Assembly (NCBI RefSeq): GCF_000332055.1
Contig: NZ_ALVZ01000231.1
Span: 49,741 to 113,740 of the forward strand
Origin: Xenococcus sp. PCC 7305
GTDB taxonomy: Bacteria; Cyanobacteriota; Cyanobacteriia; Cyanobacteriales; Xenococcaceae
Direction: 5' to 3'
DNA length: 64,000 nt
Shown here: piece by piece, positions 37,470-46,670 of the stretch
Position numbering within the stretch: position 1 is the stretch's first letter
How the letters are laid out: the number at the start of each line of letters is the position of its first letter
Notes under the pieces: model-generated
The model's database searches: none
Told to the model about the DNA's origin: nothing
What the model saw: the letters and a program-made list of their open reading frames with translations, nothing else
Program-made: the position numbers and the translations under genes

Positions 37470-37673
37470 AATTGTGAGAAAAGCTGGCTTATTCATAATA
37501 TAGTAAACACCGACGAAGCATCTAAGATATTAGGGTTAAGCCCTCGTAGTTATCAAAATTTATCGGTCCAGAAGGACTTTGTCTATTCCAATTTACTTAA
37601 AACAGCTCGTCAAGAAAAAGTGATTGCGATACTCAAAGATAAATGTTTACTAATAATAAATTTTCTTTTTTAA
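37470..37673 (+). pseudogene. Decayed C-terminal HTH of an AraC regulator
   Basis: In one plus frame the DNA reads VNTDEASKILGLSPRSYQ, then DFVYSNLLKTARQEKVIAIL, KDKCLLIINFLF and a stop. This aligns with the first HTH of the AraC gene at 33.4 kb (TVAKLMGFSTRSLQ, NYFELLKAVRREKAIVLL, KDSTLNITDI) and stops exactly where the second HTH should begin. No start codon or N-terminal domain is present. It lies directly after the sugar cassette. Confidence 0.7.
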
Positions 37674-37707
37674 ACTCAATGTTGTTAGCGCTTTTTCTCT
37701 AGTAATA

Positions 37708-38598
37708 TTGGCAATTGTAATTAACAATCTGCTCTTAAATGACATTGTTTTTATGCTTGACAGAATTCTAATTCAAATAGTGCCTTCCAAAATAAATCCC
37801 GAAAATTTAATATCGCTAATCACCATTTTTGCTATTCGTTTTGGGATTGCTACTCTTATATTTTTATTTGGTCTTTGGTTTACAAAGCGATTACACAAGC
37901 TTATTCTTAAAATTCTCAAAAAATCCAATCTTGATCCTACAGTTATTTCTTTTCTAGGAAATCTAAGCTATGCCGCTTTAATTACTATTATTATATTAAT
38001 GGTTTTGGCTGAATTAGGACTGAGAACGACTTCTATCGTAGCTCTTTTAGGAGCTGCTGGATTAGCTGTTGGATTAGCATTACAGGGTTCTTTATCTAAC
38101 TTTGCGGCAGGAATTATCTTAGTGGTTTTTCGCTATTTTAAGGTAGATGATTTAATTGAAGGAGCTGGCATAATAGGATATGTTGAAGGTATTAAAATCT
38201 TTACAACTACGGTAAGAACCTTGGATAATCGATTAGTAATCATTCCCAATGCTAAATTAATTGAAGATAATATTACTAATTATTATGCTAAACCTTATTT
38301 GAGAATTGATCTCGTAATTGGTGTGAGTTATAGCGATAATATTGACAAAGTTAGGCAGGTTATAGCTGAAATTATAGATAATGAATCAAGGATTTTAGAC
38401 TATCCCCAAGCGACTATTCATGTTGGTGAATTGGGAGATAATAGCGTAAATTTTTACGTTAGACCATGGGTTAAAACTCACGACTATATAATTACAAAAT
38501 TTGATTTAATTGAAAATATTAAGAAGAGATTTGATCTAGAAGGTATAACAATTCCTTTTCCGCAAAGAGATCTCTATTTATACTCTCAAGATAAATAA
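37708..38598 (+). CDS. MscS family small-conductance mechanosensitive channel
   Basis: About 296 residues (TTG start) or 281 if the ATG at 37753 (MLDRILIQIV) is used. It has the usual three membrane segments, the pore-lining third helix with GAAGLAVGLALQGSLSNFAAGIILVVFR, and the beta domain VDDLIEGAGIIGYVEGI. It ends in FPQRDLYLY. This is the short E. coli MscS form. It opens on membrane tension in hypo-osmotic shock. It is convergent with the next MscS gene, 4 bp apart. Translation start is uncertain, as no ribosome site is visible. Confidence 0.88.
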   Translation: MAIVINNLLLNDIVFMLDRILIQIVPSKINPENLISLITIFAIRFGIATLIFLFGLWFTKRLHKLILKILKKSNLDPTVISFLGNLSYAALITIIILMVLAELGLRTTSIVALLGAAGLAVGLALQGSLSNFAAGIILVVFRYFKVDDLIEGAGIIGYVEGIKIFTTTVRTLDNRLVIIPNAKLIEDNITNYYAKPYLRIDLVIGVSYSDNIDKVRQVIAEIIDNESRILDYPQATIHVGELGDNSVNFYVRPWVKTHDYIITKFDLIENIKKRFDLEGITIPFPQRDLYLYSQDK

Positions 38599-38602
38599 AT
38601 TA

Positions 38603-40417
38603 TTATATCTCTTGGGTTGAAGTTAAAGCATTTTTAAACCAGATAGAACGCTGAGGGAAAGGAATATCAATTCCTGCTTGGTCAAAGGCTGGTTTTAGGC
38701 GACGGCGATATTCCCGTGCTACATCCCATTGTTGTCCAGCTTCTGTATTGAGAATCAAATGAATAGTGATACTGTTGTCCCCAAAATTTTCAACTCCTTT
38801 CATTATGATATTGGTGATGTATTTTTCCCAAAGGAAATCTTGTTGCATTTGCCGCGCGACTTGCTCAATCAACTTTATAGCCTGATCTAGATCGGTTTTA
38901 TAGGCAACGTCAATATATAAGTCAATCCCTGAATAGCCATGACTAAAATTCGTAACTTTTGTAAAGCTTCCATGGGAGATAGTGAATAAATCCCCACATT
39001 TGGCTCGTAATTGACTAGCACGGAGTGAGACTGTTTCGACTTGACCCTTCACCTCTCCAATTTGAATCCAATCCCCCAAGGCGTATTGATCTTCAAGGAG
39101 AATAAAATAGGTTTGCAGAAAATCTTTCAGCACATCTTGAGACAAAAAAGCGATCGCACCGATCGCAATTAGGATAATGTTGAGAGCCTTGATCACATAA
39201 AAAAACACAAGCAAGCCTAATAGCACAGCTACATATCCAGTTAATTCCCCCATAACATTCTCAATTGTTTTAGCTCGTGCATGGAGTCGAACATTTCCAT
39301 TCCCGCCCTCCCTGATCCGATCAACTATGAGTTTGGTATTGGATTTGATTGCGGTATCGAGAACTAACTTTAATATATGTGCTCCTATGGGAATCCCAAT
39401 ATAAGCCAAGGGAACTCGTAGCAACCAGGCACCAAAGGCATTGGTTTGGGGAAATCGCTGTAAGATAATCGCTATGCCGCCAAACCAGATCACAAACTGC
39501 ATTGCAAATAAAACTCGCCGCACAATAAGGTTAATACCTATCTGCTGTTCTAAGCTTAACTTAGGAAAATAGCGTGCCAATCTATGCCGAGGTTTTTCTT
39601 GGGAAATAGGAAGTGATGCTGCATCCACAGAAATGTCAGGGATAATTGGTGTACTGGTATTAGACTCTATGGTGTCTAGATCCTGTTGACGCTGCTCTAC
39701 TGTCTGACGAATATAATTTCGCAAATCCTGAATCTTTTTGATCCCAAAACTCCCTATTAACATTACGGCTAGAGTTCCCAAGACGAAGGGAATTTGCTGT
39801 TGTTGATAGTTCGGTTGCCGCTGTTCCTGGGCCTGGAGCAATGCTTTCTCAATTATTTGTGACCATCTTTCGGCAATCTGATCAATAGTGCCAGGCTCAT
39901 CTAGTTCCACATCATAGGGCGTGACATTTAAAACATTGCGAGGTCCCCAATCTTTATCAGAAGCAATAATAATCGTTTGATTACTGAGTTTTGAGGGAGT
40001 AACTTGGAGCGTATTGGGATCGAATCCGCGTTGCACAATATCCGATAGATGAAACTCAATTGTCTTGACCCGTCGCTCAATTGGAGATTTACTGTTGCGG
40101 TTGCCAGTATCTTCTGGAGTGGGAGTTGCCACCCGAAACAAGAGTTTCCCATCTAGCCGAACCGTACTGATGTCCAGATTTCCTACTTGAGTGACGTCAA
40201 GGGTCGGCTGTTGTTGAATTGCTTCTGGCAAATTAATAATTTGACTCTGGGCTGGAGAAATCTCAAGTTGAGTTGATACAACGAATAACAAACTAGTTAA
40301 AATAGCAATCCCCCAAAACTTTAGAGTTGTTTTTCTGGGAATGAATCGGAGTCTACTTAGCTTGTGGGTGAAACAAGTAACATAATTCACTAAGCTGTTG
40401 TTTGAATCACATCCCAT
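38603..40417 (-). CDS. Large MscS family channel with extra N-terminal domain
   Basis: 604 residues: a signal/anchor segment (FWGIAILTSLLFVVS), a periplasmic domain of about 160 residues (GKLLFRVATP, EFHLSDIV, VTPSKLSNQTIIIASDKDWG), then several membrane segments and a C-terminal MscS pore and beta domain (IGAIAFLSQDVLKDFLQTYFIL, YALGDWIQIGEVKGQVETVSL, FPQRSIW). The pore helix is less glycine-rich than in E. coli MscS. It shares its layout with the channel at 48.2 kb, so the two are likely paralogues. Confidence 0.88.
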   Translation of the reverse strand: MGCDSNNSLVNYVTCFTHKLSRLRFIPRKTTLKFWGIAILTSLLFVVSTQLEISPAQSQIINLPEAIQQQPTLDVTQVGNLDISTVRLDGKLLFRVATPTPEDTGNRNSKSPIERRVKTIEFHLSDIVQRGFDPNTLQVTPSKLSNQTIIIASDKDWGPRNVLNVTPYDVELDEPGTIDQIAERWSQIIEKALLQAQEQRQPNYQQQQIPFVLGTLAVMLIGSFGIKKIQDLRNYIRQTVEQRQQDLDTIESNTSTPIIPDISVDAASLPISQEKPRHRLARYFPKLSLEQQIGINLIVRRVLFAMQFVIWFGGIAIILQRFPQTNAFGAWLLRVPLAYIGIPIGAHILKLVLDTAIKSNTKLIVDRIREGGNGNVRLHARAKTIENVMGELTGYVAVLLGLLVFFYVIKALNIILIAIGAIAFLSQDVLKDFLQTYFILLEDQYALGDWIQIGEVKGQVETVSLRASQLRAKCGDLFTISHGSFTKVTNFSHGYSGIDLYIDVAYKTDLDQAIKLIEQVARQMQQDFLWEKYITNIIMKGVENFGDNSITIHLILNTEAGQQWDVAREYRRRLKPAFDQAGIDIPFPQRSIWFKNALTSTQEI

Positions 40418-40771
40418 AGTTTTAGCACGGTAGAATTACTTATTAATTACGCTTGATTATCCTACATTAGTGCTAACGATGGAGAGAGAAAATGAAGATA
40501 GCAACAACATATTTCTCAAACAAATTGGCGTGAAATGACAAGAAATCGGAAACAATTATTGAATTTCTCACAATCATGTTGCACTTACCCTATGATGCAT
40601 AGCGACTTGAATATGGCTATGTTAGTGGTCAGAAAGATCAACCGCTTCTTCTGCCACGGTCACTATGGATAAAGTTGTCGATCATTGCATTGCTAATACC
40701 GACGCAAATTTACTCGAAATCTTTAATCAATTTCATTAATAAAAACTTTTAAAGCAACAGAGGAAAAAATT
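40418..40771. other. Divergent intergenic region with a short peptide remnant
   Basis: 354 bp between divergent genes, so it must hold two promoters. A short frame at 40666-40740 reads MDKVVDHCIANTDANLLEIF with four more codons to a stop; it looks protein-like but is too short to assign. A good ribosome site (AGAGGA) precedes the amidohydrolase start. Confidence 0.4.
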
Positions 40772-42157
40772 ATGAGTGAATGGATTTCCGGCTTAATGGC
40801 AGTTCCCGGTATGGGCCCAGGATCGGGAACAACCTTAACGAGTACTGAGAATAAGGTGCTATTCAAGAATGTCAATATTTTTGATGGTAAAACTAATGGT
40901 CTTCAAACAGGAATGAATGTTCTGGTTGAACATAACAAAATCTCCCAAATCTCAGACCAAGCAATTCCTGATAATGGAGCAACCGAGATTGATGGGAACC
41001 GCATGACTTTAATGCCAGGGATGATTGACTGTCATACCCATTTGGCGATATCGGGCGATTTTGCCAATCTAGAAGAAAATTTTACGGCTGGAGATCTTCA
41101 TGTGAACGCCACTCTTCATGCCCGGTATGCACTTCTAGACGGCTTTACCTCTTGTCGTGATGTTGGTGGACCTACTTTTGGTTTAAAACGGGCGATCGAC
41201 CAGGGGAAGATTTATGGACCTCGTATTTATCCAGCAGGAGCTTTTATTAGTCAAACCTCTGGACATGGGGATTTTAGAGCCTGGAATGATCCTAATCCTA
41301 GTCTTTCTGGCAGTCGATATCCTTCGAATTTTATGCGTTTAGGAATTGGGATTGTTGCTGATGGCAGGGATGCTGTATTAGCCGCAACTCGTCAAAACTT
41401 GATGATGGGAGCTTCTCAAATCAAAATCATGGGCGGTGGCGGTGGTTCATCGAAATATGATCCGATTGATACCACGCAATACACTCTTGATGAAATGAAA
41501 GCAGCCGTAGAAGCGGCGGAAGATTGGGGCACTTATGTTACTGCTCACATTTTTACAGATAGAGCGATTAAAAGAGCGTTAGAAGCAGGATTAAAATGTT
41601 TTGAGCATGGCTTTTTTATGAGCGAAGAAGTTATTCAGCAGGTAGGAGAAGCAGGAGCTTTTGTTTGTCCACAAATGTGGGGCATGTCTCCTGAATTATT
41701 CAATAATCCTAATGTGCCGAAATCTAAGCATGACGGCATTAAAGCCATGCAGGAGCAGTATAAGGATTTTGCCCCTTGGTTAGTTAAACATAAGGTAAAA
41801 GTTGGTTTTGCTAGCGATCTTCTGGGCCCTTCTGATGATGGCATGAAATCTCGTCGTTATGAATTGTGGTGGCGCGCCGAAGCCTTTGGTAGTAATTTTG
41901 AGGTTTTAAAACATTTAACTTCTAATGCTGGTGAACTCTTAGCTCTGTCTGGTCCACGTAATCCCTATCCTGGGAAATTAGGAGTCATAGAAGAAGGAGC
42001 TTTAGCCGATATTTTAGTTGTGGATGGTAATCCTTTAGAAGACATGATGGTTATAGGTGGCAAAGATCAATGGTTTGGCGATCTAGAAACACCAAAACCG
42101 ATTGAAACTCTCAAGGTGATTATGAAAGATGGGGTAGTTTACAAAAATACTTTGTAA
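40772..42157 (+). CDS. Amidohydrolase (prolidase/imidazolonepropionase-like)
   Basis: 461 residues of the metal-dependent hydrolase superfamily: HxH in GMIDCHTHLAI, a KIMGGGGGS strand that may hold the bridging Lys, H in YVTAHIFTD and in FEHGFFM, and the Asp in GFASDLLGPSDD. The beta-sandwich is completed at the C-terminus by GVIEEGALADILVVDGNPLED. Members cleave Xaa-Pro or other dipeptides or cyclic amides. It lacks a signal peptide and is the first gene of a same-strand group leading to an M19 homologue and a porin. Confidence 0.85.
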   Translation: MSEWISGLMAVPGMGPGSGTTLTSTENKVLFKNVNIFDGKTNGLQTGMNVLVEHNKISQISDQAIPDNGATEIDGNRMTLMPGMIDCHTHLAISGDFANLEENFTAGDLHVNATLHARYALLDGFTSCRDVGGPTFGLKRAIDQGKIYGPRIYPAGAFISQTSGHGDFRAWNDPNPSLSGSRYPSNFMRLGIGIVADGRDAVLAATRQNLMMGASQIKIMGGGGGSSKYDPIDTTQYTLDEMKAAVEAAEDWGTYVTAHIFTDRAIKRALEAGLKCFEHGFFMSEEVIQQVGEAGAFVCPQMWGMSPELFNNPNVPKSKHDGIKAMQEQYKDFAPWLVKHKVKVGFASDLLGPSDDGMKSRRYELWWRAEAFGSNFEVLKHLTSNAGELLALSGPRNPYPGKLGVIEEGALADILVVDGNPLEDMMVIGGKDQWFGDLETPKPIETLKVIMKDGVVYKNTL

Positions 42158-42246
42158 ATAAGACTGTTTGACAATAATTTTAATTCTCTCTGTTGTTAAA
42201 GTTTTACTCATTTTCAGGGGGATTAATCAAACTATTCGCTGAATCC

Positions 42247-43011
42247 ATGAATACCATCACCCATAACATTTCTCGGCAATCTCAAATAGAACATTGGGAG
42301 GATTTATTACCAAGTCCAACTAAACTTAAGTCTGATTTTGTAGATCCTTTTGATGAGTTAACACCAGGACAATTAGAAGATTTAGCTATCCTAAGTCGTA
42401 TTCGTTGGTTAATTAGTTCTAACAAAGCAGATCCTAATGGTGCATCGGCCCAAGAAGCTAAACAAATTGAGAAAGCTTTTGTTAAACAAGGAATTGATGT
42501 GGAGTGGCTATTATCAAAGCGGCAAATGGTTCGTCAACAGAGAATTGAGCAGACGACGAATAACAAGATTGAAGCTAAAGATATTAAATTATCTGGTGTA
42601 ATTTTGCCTTTGTATTGGAATAATGAGCGGCTACTGACTCATTTTCTCTTGATGCCCTATTTAGGACAATGTAGTCATTTTCCTCCTCCTCCTCCAAATC
42701 AAGTCATCTTTGTTGAATCTACCGAACCGATTGCGATTCAAAAATTAACCGCAAATCTCCAAAAATCTCAATATTCGCTTGTTTGGGTTTCGATTGAAGG
42801 CACAATCAATCTTGCAGCTACCAGCCATCAAGTTTTCCGGGTTGATGGCATGTCATGGTTGGAGTCCAGTTATGGTGCAATTTGTCACAATATTTCTCTT
42901 TGTTCTCCCAAGGAGATAGCCCAGGTTTTGGCATGGCAAACGAGGGAGGAGAGAAAATCACTTTATCCCAAGTTAACTGAATTAATCCTAGTTGATATTG
43001 ATTCGAATTAA
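42247..43011 (+). CDS. DUF3299 domain protein
   Basis: The centre has the DUF3299 signature: LSGVILPLYWN, FLLMPYLGQCSHFPPPPPNQVI, and a C-terminal YSLVWVSIEGT-type strand. I start at the ATG at 42247 (MNTITHN); the frame opens at 42193 with a non-ATG codon and adds no conserved sequence. DUF3299 is functionally undefined; the conserved GxCxHxPPPPxNQ looks like a metal or cofactor site. No clear signal peptide with this start. It sits second in the porin operon, 89 bp after the amidohydrolase. Confidence 0.8.
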   Translation: MNTITHNISRQSQIEHWEDLLPSPTKLKSDFVDPFDELTPGQLEDLAILSRIRWLISSNKADPNGASAQEAKQIEKAFVKQGIDVEWLLSKRQMVRQQRIEQTTNNKIEAKDIKLSGVILPLYWNNERLLTHFLLMPYLGQCSHFPPPPPNQVIFVESTEPIAIQKLTANLQKSQYSLVWVSIEGTINLAATSHQVFRVDGMSWLESSYGAICHNISLCSPKEIAQVLAWQTREERKSLYPKLTELILVDIDSN

Positions 43012-43091
43012 TTAAAAAAACATAATAAAGACTAAAAAATATACAAACATACTCTTGAATAGTTCTTTGTTTCTCATCCAATTAATAATTC

Positions 43092-43481
43092 ATGTTTCTA
43101 TTCCAATCAAAAATTTATCCCTTATTATCTTTAGTCTTATTCCTCGGACTATTTACTCCGACAATTCAAGCTCAAGAAATTGATCCTGAAGAAGTTAAAC
43201 AGGAAAATTTTGAAAACTCCATCAGAAAAATTGGACTAGCTGCCGGCTATGCCAGTCAATGTTATATAGAGCAAGACGATCAAGAAGCTGTTGAAAGAAT
43301 TGGAGATGAAGCTTTAGCTGTTGCAGAAATAATTTTGCAGGATTTTGGTTCAACTCTTGCTTTTTTGTTTACTTCAAATGCTGGTTATGGTGCTGGTAAA
43401 CCCACAGATTTGAGTAACTGTGACCAACTGATTCTAGATTGGCAAGAATTGGTCGAAAGTTTTAGCGAAGCAGAGGAATAA
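43092..43481 (+). CDS. Small exported protein, function unknown
   Basis: A clean signal peptide (ends TIQAQE) and a ~100-residue acidic mature part with two cysteines (YASQCYIEQ, LSNCDQLIL) that could form a disulfide in the periplasm. No family recognised. The next gene starts 5 bp after its stop, so the two are translated together. Confidence 0.65.
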   Translation: MFLFQSKIYPLLSLVLFLGLFTPTIQAQEIDPEEVKQENFENSIRKIGLAAGYASQCYIEQDDQEAVERIGDEALAVAEIILQDFGSTLAFLFTSNAGYGAGKPTDLSNCDQLILDWQELVESFSEAEE

Positions 43482-43486
43482 TTATT

Positions 43487-43969
43487 ATGCACTGTCACAA
43501 AGTTATCTCTTTTGCTCTTTTAGCTTCTTTGGGAGTTCCCCAAATATCCTTTGCTACTGAACTTGCTGCTCATACTATTGTTCCAGAAACCATTGATTCA
43601 GAATCTCTTGAACTGAGTGAACTGCCAACTCTGATGGCACGTAGACCTCGACCGAATAAACCCCATCGTAGAAAACGCAGGCGGAACAGGAAAAGAAGAA
43701 TTCGCAACGAAATTAGAGGTGAGATTCGGCGTGAACGCAATAGAAGAACCGCAGCTCGAATTATTAGAGGCGTTGTCGGGATTGGTATTGGTGCGGCGAT
43801 CGCAGAATCTAATCGTAATAATCGCAATAATTCGGAAGTAATCATTATCGAGCGAGATCGCGAACTTGAGTCAAGAGGTTATTATGATGAACTTTATAAA
43901 TGCGAACATTTGGACCAGGGAGGCTATTATATCGCTGATGAATTAGAAGCCTGCTTGAGAGGAAATTAG
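43487..43969 (+). CDS. Exported Arg-rich protein with glycine-zipper segment
   Basis: A signal peptide (ends SFATE), a short linker, then a densely basic block (about residues 52-86, mostly Arg with Lys and Asn), followed by IIRGVVGIGIGAAIAES, a glycine-zipper-like hydrophobic helix, and an acidic tail with two cysteines (KCEHLD, EACLRG). The basic block next to a membrane-active helix suggests binding to polyanions (peptidoglycan, polysaccharide or nucleic acid) at the cell surface. Function unknown. Confidence 0.6.
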   Translation: MHCHKVISFALLASLGVPQISFATELAAHTIVPETIDSESLELSELPTLMARRPRPNKPHRRKRRRNRKRRIRNEIRGEIRRERNRRTAARIIRGVVGIGIGAAIAESNRNNRNNSEVIIIERDRELESRGYYDELYKCEHLDQGGYYIADELEACLRGN

Positions 43970-44009
43970 AAGTATTTAAATTATTTTCATGACAGCAAAA
44001 AAATAAAAC

Positions 44010-45110
44010 ATGAGTAGAGAAAGTAAGACTTGGCCTTCGAGTGACAAAGCAAAACAATTTGTTAAAGATACAATTTGTCTCGACTTTTTTGCCTCTCCTT
44101 TTGGAGCAGGATGGACCGAAGATAGTGAATTACATGATTACATAGGTCGTGCTATGGCAACGGGAATTACTGGTGCCAGCATGACGATCGCCGAAACCGA
44201 TAACACTTGGGAAAAATTCCTCAACAGTCATCGCAAATGGAGAAATACTTTTCTACAAAACCCTGATCGCTATGTTTTTGTCCATAATGTGCGCGATATT
44301 GAATATGCTCAGGAAACTGGTAAATATGCAGTTATCTTTAATTCCCAAACCTCCACCATTGTTAGTGGTGATTTGAGTAGAATTGCCACCTTGCGGACAA
44401 TGGGTTTGGCTAGCATGCAGCTAGTTTATAACGGTCGATTTAGAGCAGGTGTCGGCTGCATCGATGCTCTCCATCTTCCAGATACGGGATTGACAGACTG
44501 GGGCAGAAAAATCATTGATGAAATGGTTAAACAAGGTATTGTCGTCGATCTTAGTCACGCTAGTTGGCAAACCACAGAAGATGCGATCGCACATATGAAT
44601 CAGAAGCATCCAGGTGTACCCGTAGTTTATACCCATTCTCTCCCTGCTGGTTTGTACAAAAATACACCCAACGCCACAGAAAAAGGATGCTATCGGAACA
44701 TTACGGATGAACAAGCACAAAAAGCTGCGGCAACTGGAGGTTTTGTTAGCCCAACTTTCACGGAATGGATGATGGATGGTATTTGGCCTGATGATATTAC
44801 ACCATTACAATGCGCTCAAATGATCGATTACTACGCCAAACTTTTAGGAGACGATCATGTGGGCATTGCTTCGGATGATTTAATGAAGCTCGATTTGGTG
44901 GTTAAGTTTGCCAAGGCTGCTCCAGATATTTATAACGACAATAACTATATGTTCGATGCTTTTGATAAAGGGGCTGAAGGCTGTGGGGAAATGGCAAAAA
45001 TTCTTCCTGCCGTAACTGATGAACTTTGGAAAATGGGTTATTCGGATGAAGCAATTAAAAAGTTCTATGGCGGAAATGAAATGCGTGTTTACCGACAGGT
45101 ATGGCAATAA
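44010..45110 (+). CDS. M19 (membrane dipeptidase) family protein with missing metal ligands
   Basis: The barrel is recognisable: [24 protein letters not shown] (H183), VVYTHS (H209), [10 protein letters not shown] (R229) and HVGIASDD. In renal dipeptidase the bridged zinc pair needs HxD early and a Glu after the third strand. Here the HxD site reads LDFFAS (residues 24-29, Phe/Ala in place of His/Asp), and the Glu position lies in IFNSQT. Only one metal site could remain, so the protein may be a changed enzyme or a binding protein. It lacks a signal peptide and precedes a porin gene. Confidence 0.8.
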   Translation: MSRESKTWPSSDKAKQFVKDTICLDFFASPFGAGWTEDSELHDYIGRAMATGITGASMTIAETDNTWEKFLNSHRKWRNTFLQNPDRYVFVHNVRDIEYAQETGKYAVIFNSQTSTIVSGDLSRIATLRTMGLASMQLVYNGRFRAGVGCIDALHLPDTGLTDWGRKIIDEMVKQGIVVDLSHASWQTTEDAIAHMNQKHPGVPVVYTHSLPAGLYKNTPNATEKGCYRNITDEQAQKAAATGGFVSPTFTEWMMDGIWPDDITPLQCAQMIDYYAKLLGDDHVGIASDDLMKLDLVVKFAKAAPDIYNDNNYMFDAFDKGAEGCGEMAKILPAVTDELWKMGYSDEAIKKFYGGNEMRVYRQVWQ

Positions 45111-45136
45111 TATTCTACTTATTTAAGCGAAACATC

Positions 45137-46438
45137 ATGATGAGAATAGTTGTTTATAATTTGCTTTTTGTTTTGACTCTTTTCATTCAGCGTCTACCTG
45201 CGATCGCTCAAGACTCAGTTAATGAAGACTCAGAAACTAGTAGAGAAACTGAATCTCCCGAGTCTAATTCTGCTCCTGTTTCAACTTCTGCTGCCACTCT
45301 CGGAGGCCCAAGCAGTGTAGACGCCGAGCTTGCCGAAGATGCTAGAGAGAAAGATTCGGTATTTGAAGGGATTGACCGAGCACTAAAACCCTGGTTTGAA
45401 TTCAAAGAGCGAGTTAATCAAGATGTAGGTTTGAAATTTGGTCTTGACTACAGCATCTTGTATCAAGGGCTGACTGATAGTTTAGGAAAAGATCAAGCTG
45501 CGGGTGGAGTATTTCGAGTCTTCGGTAATTGGACTTTATTAGGTCGTAATTCTTCATCGCCTGGTTCATTGGTATTTAAAGGTGAAAATCGCCATCGCAT
45601 TGGAACCGATGTTGCACCCCAGAATCTGGGATTTGAAGCGGGTTATGTTGGTTTAACTGGAACATTATTTAGTGATTTTGGCTGGGGTGTTACCAATTTA
45701 TTCTGGCAACAAAGATTTCGTGACGGCAAAATAAATTTTATTGTCGGGAATGTAGATCCTACTGACTATGTTGATATTTATGGTTTAACTAATCCTCTGA
45801 CCCATTTTCAAAACTTGACCTTTCTCACAAATCCCTCAATTGCCGCTCCCAATCAGGGCTTAGGAATTGCAGGGGGAGCCATGCTATCGGACAATGTTTA
45901 TCTTACAGCTAGTCTCAGCGATGCCAATGGCGATCCGACTGAGGCAGGATTTGATAGTTTTTTCGACGATGGAGAATATTTTAAGCATATTGAAATAGCT
46001 TGGGTTTCTTCCTTTGAGCGTCGTTATTTCGAAAATATTCACCTGACAGCTTGGCATGTCGATGAACGAGACGAAGCGGGAACCCCCGATGATTGGGGTT
46101 TAGCCTTTTCCGCTAGTTGGTTTATTAATGATAAATGGATGCCTTTTTTGCGCGGAGGTTATTCCCAGGATGGTGCCGCCTTGCTCGATGGTAGCGTCAG
46201 TTTTGGCATGGGACGCTATTTCGCCAATAGTAGCAATCTTTTGGGGTTGGGTGTGGGTTGGGGCAGTCCTGCCCAAAAGGGATTAGAAGATCAAGTAACC
46301 ACCGAACTTTTTTATCGTTTGCAGTTAGCCCAAAATCTGGCTCTTACTCCAGATATTCAAGTTATTTTTAATCCTGCTTTGAATCCCAATCAAGATGCGA
46401 TCGCCGTTTTTGGCATTAGAACCCGTTTAAATCTGTAG
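45137..46438 (+). CDS. OprB-type carbohydrate-selective porin
   Basis: A signal peptide (MMRIVVYNLLFVLTLFIQ, ends AIAQD) precedes a Ser/Glu-rich linker and a ~320-residue beta-barrel with OprB features: YSILYQGLTDSL, AGGVFRVFGNW, VFKGENRHRIG, NFIVGNVDPTDYVDIYG, and a C-terminal strand ending RTRLNL. No SLH domain is present, unlike the common cyanobacterial porins. I use the ATG at 45137; the frame opens at 45101 inside the previous gene. It should let small sugars or peptides through the outer membrane, in line with the hydrolases before it. Confidence 0.85.
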   Translation: MMRIVVYNLLFVLTLFIQRLPAIAQDSVNEDSETSRETESPESNSAPVSTSAATLGGPSSVDAELAEDAREKDSVFEGIDRALKPWFEFKERVNQDVGLKFGLDYSILYQGLTDSLGKDQAAGGVFRVFGNWTLLGRNSSSPGSLVFKGENRHRIGTDVAPQNLGFEAGYVGLTGTLFSDFGWGVTNLFWQQRFRDGKINFIVGNVDPTDYVDIYGLTNPLTHFQNLTFLTNPSIAAPNQGLGIAGGAMLSDNVYLTASLSDANGDPTEAGFDSFFDDGEYFKHIEIAWVSSFERRYFENIHLTAWHVDERDEAGTPDDWGLAFSASWFINDKWMPFLRGGYSQDGAALLDGSVSFGMGRYFANSSNLLGLGVGWGSPAQKGLEDQVTTELFYRLQLAQNLALTPDIQVIFNPALNPNQDAIAVFGIRTRLNL

Positions 46439-46522
46439 ACTTTTTTTAAGATAAAAATTTGCTCCCAAGTTGTCAGTAGTTGTCAGTCAATAATTTTCTT
46501 AAAATATTATTTAATTCTCAAG

Positions 46523-46544
46523 GAACTACGACCAAATGTAGTTC
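46523..46544. terminator. Hairpin downstream of the porin gene
   Basis: GAACTAC and GTAGTTC pair with an eight-base loop about 85 bp after the porin stop. There is no T run, so it is only a possible terminator. Confidence 0.35.
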
Positions 46545-46670
46545 TATGATATTTAGGTTTAATTTTTTTTTGTTCTGTAATTTAAAAGACTAAAAGTTTC
46601 AATTCGGATATTGTTATCCCCATGTATTCAGAATCTTTTAGTCCATAGTAATATTCATAAAAAAATACTG

